A DNA stretch of 64,000 nucleotides from Edaphobacter bradus. Lineage in GTDB: Bacteria > Acidobacteriota > Terriglobia > Terriglobales > Acidobacteriaceae. The stretch lies in contig NZ_JAGSYF010000001.1 of assembly GCF_025685645.1 (NCBI RefSeq), forward strand, positions 496,001 to 560,000, written 5' to 3'. The first letter of the stretch is position 1. Each line of letters starts with the position of its first letter. The notes beneath the pieces are model-generated. The model ran no database searches, was not told the origin of the DNA, and worked only from the letters and a program-made list of their open reading frames with translations. The position numbers and the translations under genes are program-made. Positions 60,854 to 64,000 of this stretch are shown piece after piece.

Positions 60854-62073
60854 TTGGCAAGCTCCTTGTGCTTCGCCTTCTGCCCAAGCACCTGGGCGCG
60901 GACGCGCGCGGGGAGGCCGAGGATTTTGATGAAGCCCTCGGCGTCCTTCTGGTCGTAGCTCGCGCCCATCGTGAAGGACGAGAGGTCGGCCGAGTATAGC
61001 GAGACGTCGCTCGTGCGGCTGACAACGGAGATGTTGCCTTTGTAGAGAGCCAGCTTCACCGAGCCAGTGACGTTCTCTTCTGTCTTGGCGAAGAACGCGT
61101 CGAGAGCGTCGCGGAGCGGCGTGAACCAGAGACCGAAGTAAACAAGCTCGGCGTACTTGAGGGCGAGGGACTCCTTGAAGTGCTCCGTCTCGCGGTCGAG
61201 TGTCAATGCCTCGAGCTGGCGCAGCGCCTCGAGGATGAGCGTGCCGCCCGGAGTCTCATACGCTCCGCGCGACTTCATGCCGACGAAGCGGTTCTCAACG
61301 ATGTCGATGCGGCCAATCGCGTTGCGTCCGCCGATCTCGTTGAGCAGTTCGACAAGCTGCACCGGGGGCAGCTTCTGGCCATCGACCGAGACCGGAACTC
61401 CCGCCTCGAAGCCGATCTCGACGAATTCCTCGCGGTCGGGAGCGTCCTGTGGGGACTTGCTCATGCGCCACGTCGTCGGATCGACGGGCTTGTCCGTGCC
61501 CTCGAGCTCGCCGCCCTCGTGCGAGACGTGCCATAGGTTGCGGTCACGCGAGTGAATCTTGGTGCGGCTCGCCTCGACCGGGATGCCATGCGCCTCCGCA
61601 TAGTCCAGGCAATCCTCGCGCGACTTCAGCGTCCACTCACGCCACGGAGCGATTACCTTCAGGTGGGGAGCAAGCGCCTGAAACGCATGCTCGAAGCGGA
61701 CCTGGTCGTTGCCCTTGCCGGTGCAGCCGTGTGCGAGCGCCGTTGCTCCCTCAGCGAGCGCGACCTCGACCTGGTGCTTGGCGATCACCGGCCGAGCGAT
61801 CGAGGTGCCGAGCAGGTACTTGTGCTCATACACAGCGCCAGCGCGGACAGTGGGGAAGACATATTCGCGAAGGAACTCCTCGCGCAGGTCCTTGACGATC
61901 GCCTTCTTCGCGCCAGTGGCATAGGCCTTGGCGACGACGGCGTCGATGTCCTCGCCCTGTCCAACATCTGCGATGAAGGCGATGACGTCGTAGCCATAGT
62001 TCTCGTTGAGCCATGGAATGATGATCGAGGTATCGAGTCCACCGGAGTATGCAAGTACAACTTTCTCTGCCAT
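60850..62073 (-). CDS. argG: argininosuccinate synthase
   Basis: Joins citrulline and aspartate using ATP. I use ATG 62073 (MAEKVVLAYSGGLDTSI, 407 residues) with AAAGG upstream; a TTG two codons earlier is an alternative. The PP-loop AYSGGLDTS is at residues 8-16, GCTGKGNDQVRFE is diagnostic, and the C-terminal half has SLYSADLSSFTMGASYDQKDAEGF. It overlaps argH by four bases. Confidence 0.97.
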   Translation of the reverse strand: MAEKVVLAYSGGLDTSIIIPWLNENYGYDVIAFIADVGQGEDIDAVVAKAYATGAKKAIVKDLREEFLREYVFPTVRAGAVYEHKYLLGTSIARPVIAKHQVEVALAEGATALAHGCTGKGNDQVRFEHAFQALAPHLKVIAPWREWTLKSREDCLDYAEAHGIPVEASRTKIHSRDRNLWHVSHEGGELEGTDKPVDPTTWRMSKSPQDAPDREEFVEIGFEAGVPVSVDGQKLPPVQLVELLNEIGGRNAIGRIDIVENRFVGMKSRGAYETPGGTLILEALRQLEALTLDRETEHFKESLALKYAELVYFGLWFTPLRDALDAFFAKTEENVTGSVKLALYKGNISVVSRTSDVSLYSADLSSFTMGASYDQKDAEGFIKILGLPARVRAQVLGQKAKHKELAK

Positions 62074-62117
62074 AATCAATCCTTTTCTTTGTTAGAAGCC
62101 AAAATCGTTAAGGTAGC

Positions 62118-63224
62118 TCAGGCGAGTGACGGACGCTTCTTCGCCTGGGTCCCGCGCTTGCTGTTAGAGATTCGCTTTGCGCCGCCGAGCAGCATCAACA
62201 GCAGAGCCTTCTGTGCATGCAAACGGTTCTCCGCTTGATCGAAGACCACCGACTGCGCGCCATCAAGAACAGCATCGGTGACTTCGGCGTTGCGGTGAGC
62301 CGGAAGGCAGTGCATGAAGACCGCATCAGGCTGAGCGTGCGCCATCAACGCCTCGTTGACCTGATACGGCTTAAATATCGGAGCGCGTTTGGTTGCCTCG
62401 TGCTCGAAGCCCATGCTGGTGCAGACGTCCGTATAGACAGCGTCCGCGCCAGTCACGGCCTTGATCGGATCGTGCAGAAGGGTGATGCTGCCGCCCGTCT
62501 GCTCAGCGATCTCGATCGCCTTGTGGATGATCTCGAGTTTGGGCGCGAAGCCCTTCGGCGAAGCCACGGTGCAGTGAGCGCCAAGCTGCGCTGCCGTCAG
62601 CATCAATGAGTGGCAGACATTGTTGCCGTCGCCCACATAGGCGAAACGCAGCCCTTCAGCCGAGCCGAAGCGTTCCTCTAGGGTGAAGAAGTCGGCGATT
62701 GCCTGACAGGGATGCTCGAAGTCCGACAGGGCATTGATCACGGGAACCTGCGAGCATGCCGCCATCTCCGTGATGGTCTCGTGAGAGTACGTGCGCAGTA
62801 CGATGACGCTCATCCATCGCTCAAGGTTGCGCGCCATGTCCGACAGCGACTCGCGCTCTCCGAGAGGAGACTGCGTCTGGTCAACGAAGATAGCGTTGCC
62901 GCCGAGGGTGTTGATCGCCGCCTCAAACGTCAGACGAGTCCGAAGCGAGGCCTTCTCAAAGAACATCACCATCTGCTTGGCGTCCAGCGCGTGTCTGAAG
63001 TCTTCTGGATGGGTCTTGACGGCGTGCGCCAGCTCCATGATGGCCGCCATCTCCTGCACAGTCAGGTCGGCAATCGAGCAGAAGTCCCGGCCGTTCAGGC
63101 GCTTCGCCGCTTCGTTGAAGGCGGTGTCTGATTGAATCCCCAGAGTCGCGGTAGCCTTTCGAGGCGTCTCTTCGCCGGCGCTCTCGCCAAGCTTTGCGGT
63201 CATCACTACTGTCTTGCTACCCAT
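62118..63224 (-). CDS. argF: ornithine carbamoyltransferase
   Basis: Makes citrulline from ornithine and carbamoyl phosphate. ATG 63224 follows AGGAG; a longer frame to 63257 is rejected. Carbamoyl phosphate binding is in EKASLRTRLTFE, which differs from the common STRTR by Ser-Leu-Arg-Thr-Arg. HPCQAIADF and the late FMHCLPAHRN are the ornithine-side motifs. The first 45 residues are an unusual polar extension (KLGESAGEETPRKATATLG). The 8-base overlap with argD suggests translational coupling. Confidence 0.93.
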   Translation of the reverse strand: MGSKTVVMTAKLGESAGEETPRKATATLGIQSDTAFNEAAKRLNGRDFCSIADLTVQEMAAIMELAHAVKTHPEDFRHALDAKQMVMFFEKASLRTRLTFEAAINTLGGNAIFVDQTQSPLGERESLSDMARNLERWMSVIVLRTYSHETITEMAACSQVPVINALSDFEHPCQAIADFFTLEERFGSAEGLRFAYVGDGNNVCHSLMLTAAQLGAHCTVASPKGFAPKLEIIHKAIEIAEQTGGSITLLHDPIKAVTGADAVYTDVCTSMGFEHEATKRAPIFKPYQVNEALMAHAQPDAVFMHCLPAHRNAEVTDAVLDGAQSVVFDQAENRLHAQKALLLMLLGGAKRISNSKRGTQAKKRPSLA

Positions 63225-64000
63225 GTGAGTTTTCTCCTGCTGGCGATGCGCTAGCATACGCCGTGCGAACTTTTAGAAGCTCATCGAGCGCTCGGACAGC
63301 GATCTCGACGTGCTTATGTTCAACAATGTAAGGAGGCAGAAAACGCAGAACCGTCTCGCTGGTTCTGTTGACAATGATCTTGTTCTCCATCATCTGCGCA
63401 GCGATTTTCTGCGCCAGTTCCGCCGACGATAGTTCGACGCCGATCATAAGACCCATTCCGCGTACACCCACGATGCACTCATGTCGCGAAGCCAGCTTAT
63501 GAAGCTCCGCCATGAAGAAGTCGCCAACCTCGCGAATGTGCGTGAGCATATCCTCGCGCTGCATCGTGTCGAGCACAGCCGTGGCGACTGCGCAGGCAAG
63601 CGGCCCTCCACCAAAGGTAGTCCCGTGGATGCCCGGTGTAAATGCAAGTGCTGCCTCATCCGTGCACATCATCGCCCCCATGGGAATTCCGCCTGCGATG
63701 GGCTTTGCAAGGGTTGTGACGTCCGGCTGCAGGCCGTAGTGTTGGTATGCGAACCACTTTCCTGTGCGTCCGAGGCCGCTTTGAATCTCATCGGCCAGGA
63801 GAAGCGCTCCGGTGGAGTTGCAGAGCTCACGGGCTGCCGCAAAAAACTCCTGCGAGACGGGATGGATGCCGCCCTCTCCCTGGACCGGCTCGATGCAGAT
63901 CGCGCATACGTCCCTGGAAAACTTCTTCCTGAGATCGTCGACGTCGTTGAAGCGGACGAACTCAACATCGGGCATCACTGGAGCAAACGGCACTCGGTAC
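63217..64000 (-). CDS. argD: acetylornithine aminotransferase, C-terminal part (start outside window)
   Basis: A PLP-dependent class III aminotransferase. The frame remains open to the window edge, so the N-terminal part is missing. LLADEIQSGLGRTGKWFAYQ holds the conserved Asp and Gln of the cofactor pocket, and the PLP lysine is in TLAKPIAGGIPMG. GTTFGGGPLACAVA and VRGMGLMIGVEL are further family marks. The setting before argF fits acetylornithine aminotransferase. The stop overlaps the argF start by eight bases. Confidence 0.93.
   Translation of the reverse strand, partial: YRVPFAPVMPDVEFVRFNDVDDLRKKFSRDVCAICIEPVQGEGGIHPVSQEFFAAARELCNSTGALLLADEIQSGLGRTGKWFAYQHYGLQPDVTTLAKPIAGGIPMGAMMCTDEAALAFTPGIHGTTFGGGPLACAVATAVLDTMQREDMLTHIREVGDFFMAELHKLASRHECIVGVRGMGLMIGVELSSAELAQKIAAQMMENKIIVNRTSETVLRFLPPYIVEHKHVEIAVRALDELLKVRTAYASASPAGENSHG

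Overview
The window looks like a chromosomal segment of a GC-rich Gram-negative heterotroph, most probably an Acidobacteriota member of the Terriglobus/Granulicella/Edaphobacter type. This is an inference from gene content and style: secreted S53 (sedolisin) peptidases with Ig-like repeats, secreted proteins with Sec signals, a cytochrome bd oxidase and short intergenic gaps. No rRNA, prophage, CRISPR array or complete insertion sequence was seen. There is one tRNA gene (Asn). Both ends cut through genes: an acyl-CoA dehydrogenase on the left and argD on the right.

Layout, left half. 0-7 kb: acyl-CoA dehydrogenase tail, then two tandem S53-type secreted proteins, the first with a decayed catalytic domain. 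7-10.4 kb: polyphosphate kinase and an esterase on the minus strand. 10.4-15.7 kb: a tight plus-strand block of esterase, ATP-grasp ligase, GCS2 carboxylate-amine ligase, M29 metallohydrolase and a second ATP-grasp-like protein. This block looks like an uncharacterised amide-forming pathway and is the strongest candidate for a new system. 15.7-19.6 kb: a minus-strand sugar module (fucose/arabinose isomerase-like enzyme, small membrane protein, sodium:solute symporter) preceded by a duplicated control region with two identical operator-like palindromes. 20-25 kb: ctaA, proC, a DUF885 peptidase-like protein, an AAA/Fis regulator lacking the sigma-54 contact loop, and a bacilliredoxin. 25-31 kb: murB, modABC, thrC-thrB.

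Right half. 31-39.5 kb: trxA, a NemR/AcuR-like TetR regulator with a short-chain dehydrogenase, a CNNM/CorC protein, two separated Opp/Dpp-type permeases, an amidohydrolase and a phosphoesterase. 39.7-42.4 kb: a GDP-mannose 3,5-epimerase-like enzyme with a WecG/TagA glycosyltransferase, and a secreted CAP protein. 42.6-45.6 kb: tRNA-Asn followed by a gene-poor, decayed stretch with an IS3 transposase remnant, a long palindrome, an M23-like peptidase and a frameshifted SCO1/SenC gene. 45.6-51.8 kb: dihydroxyacetone kinase divergent from a three-domain acyl-activating/acyltransferase protein, then a phosphoribosyltransferase and threonine dehydrogenase. 51.9-58.6 kb: a secreted beta-helix-type protein, an AIM24 protein, an orphan ABC ATPase, a DoxX protein and cydAB. 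58.7-64 kb: the arginine operon argD-argF-argG-argH-acetyltransferase on the minus strand.

Coupling is visible from overlaps and small gaps: thrC/thrB, argG/argH, argD/argF and modB/modC overlap, and the 11.3-15.7 kb ligase block has gaps of only 2-26 bases. Starts were moved from the longest reading frame where a better ribosome-binding site or family N-terminus argued for it; each such choice is stated.
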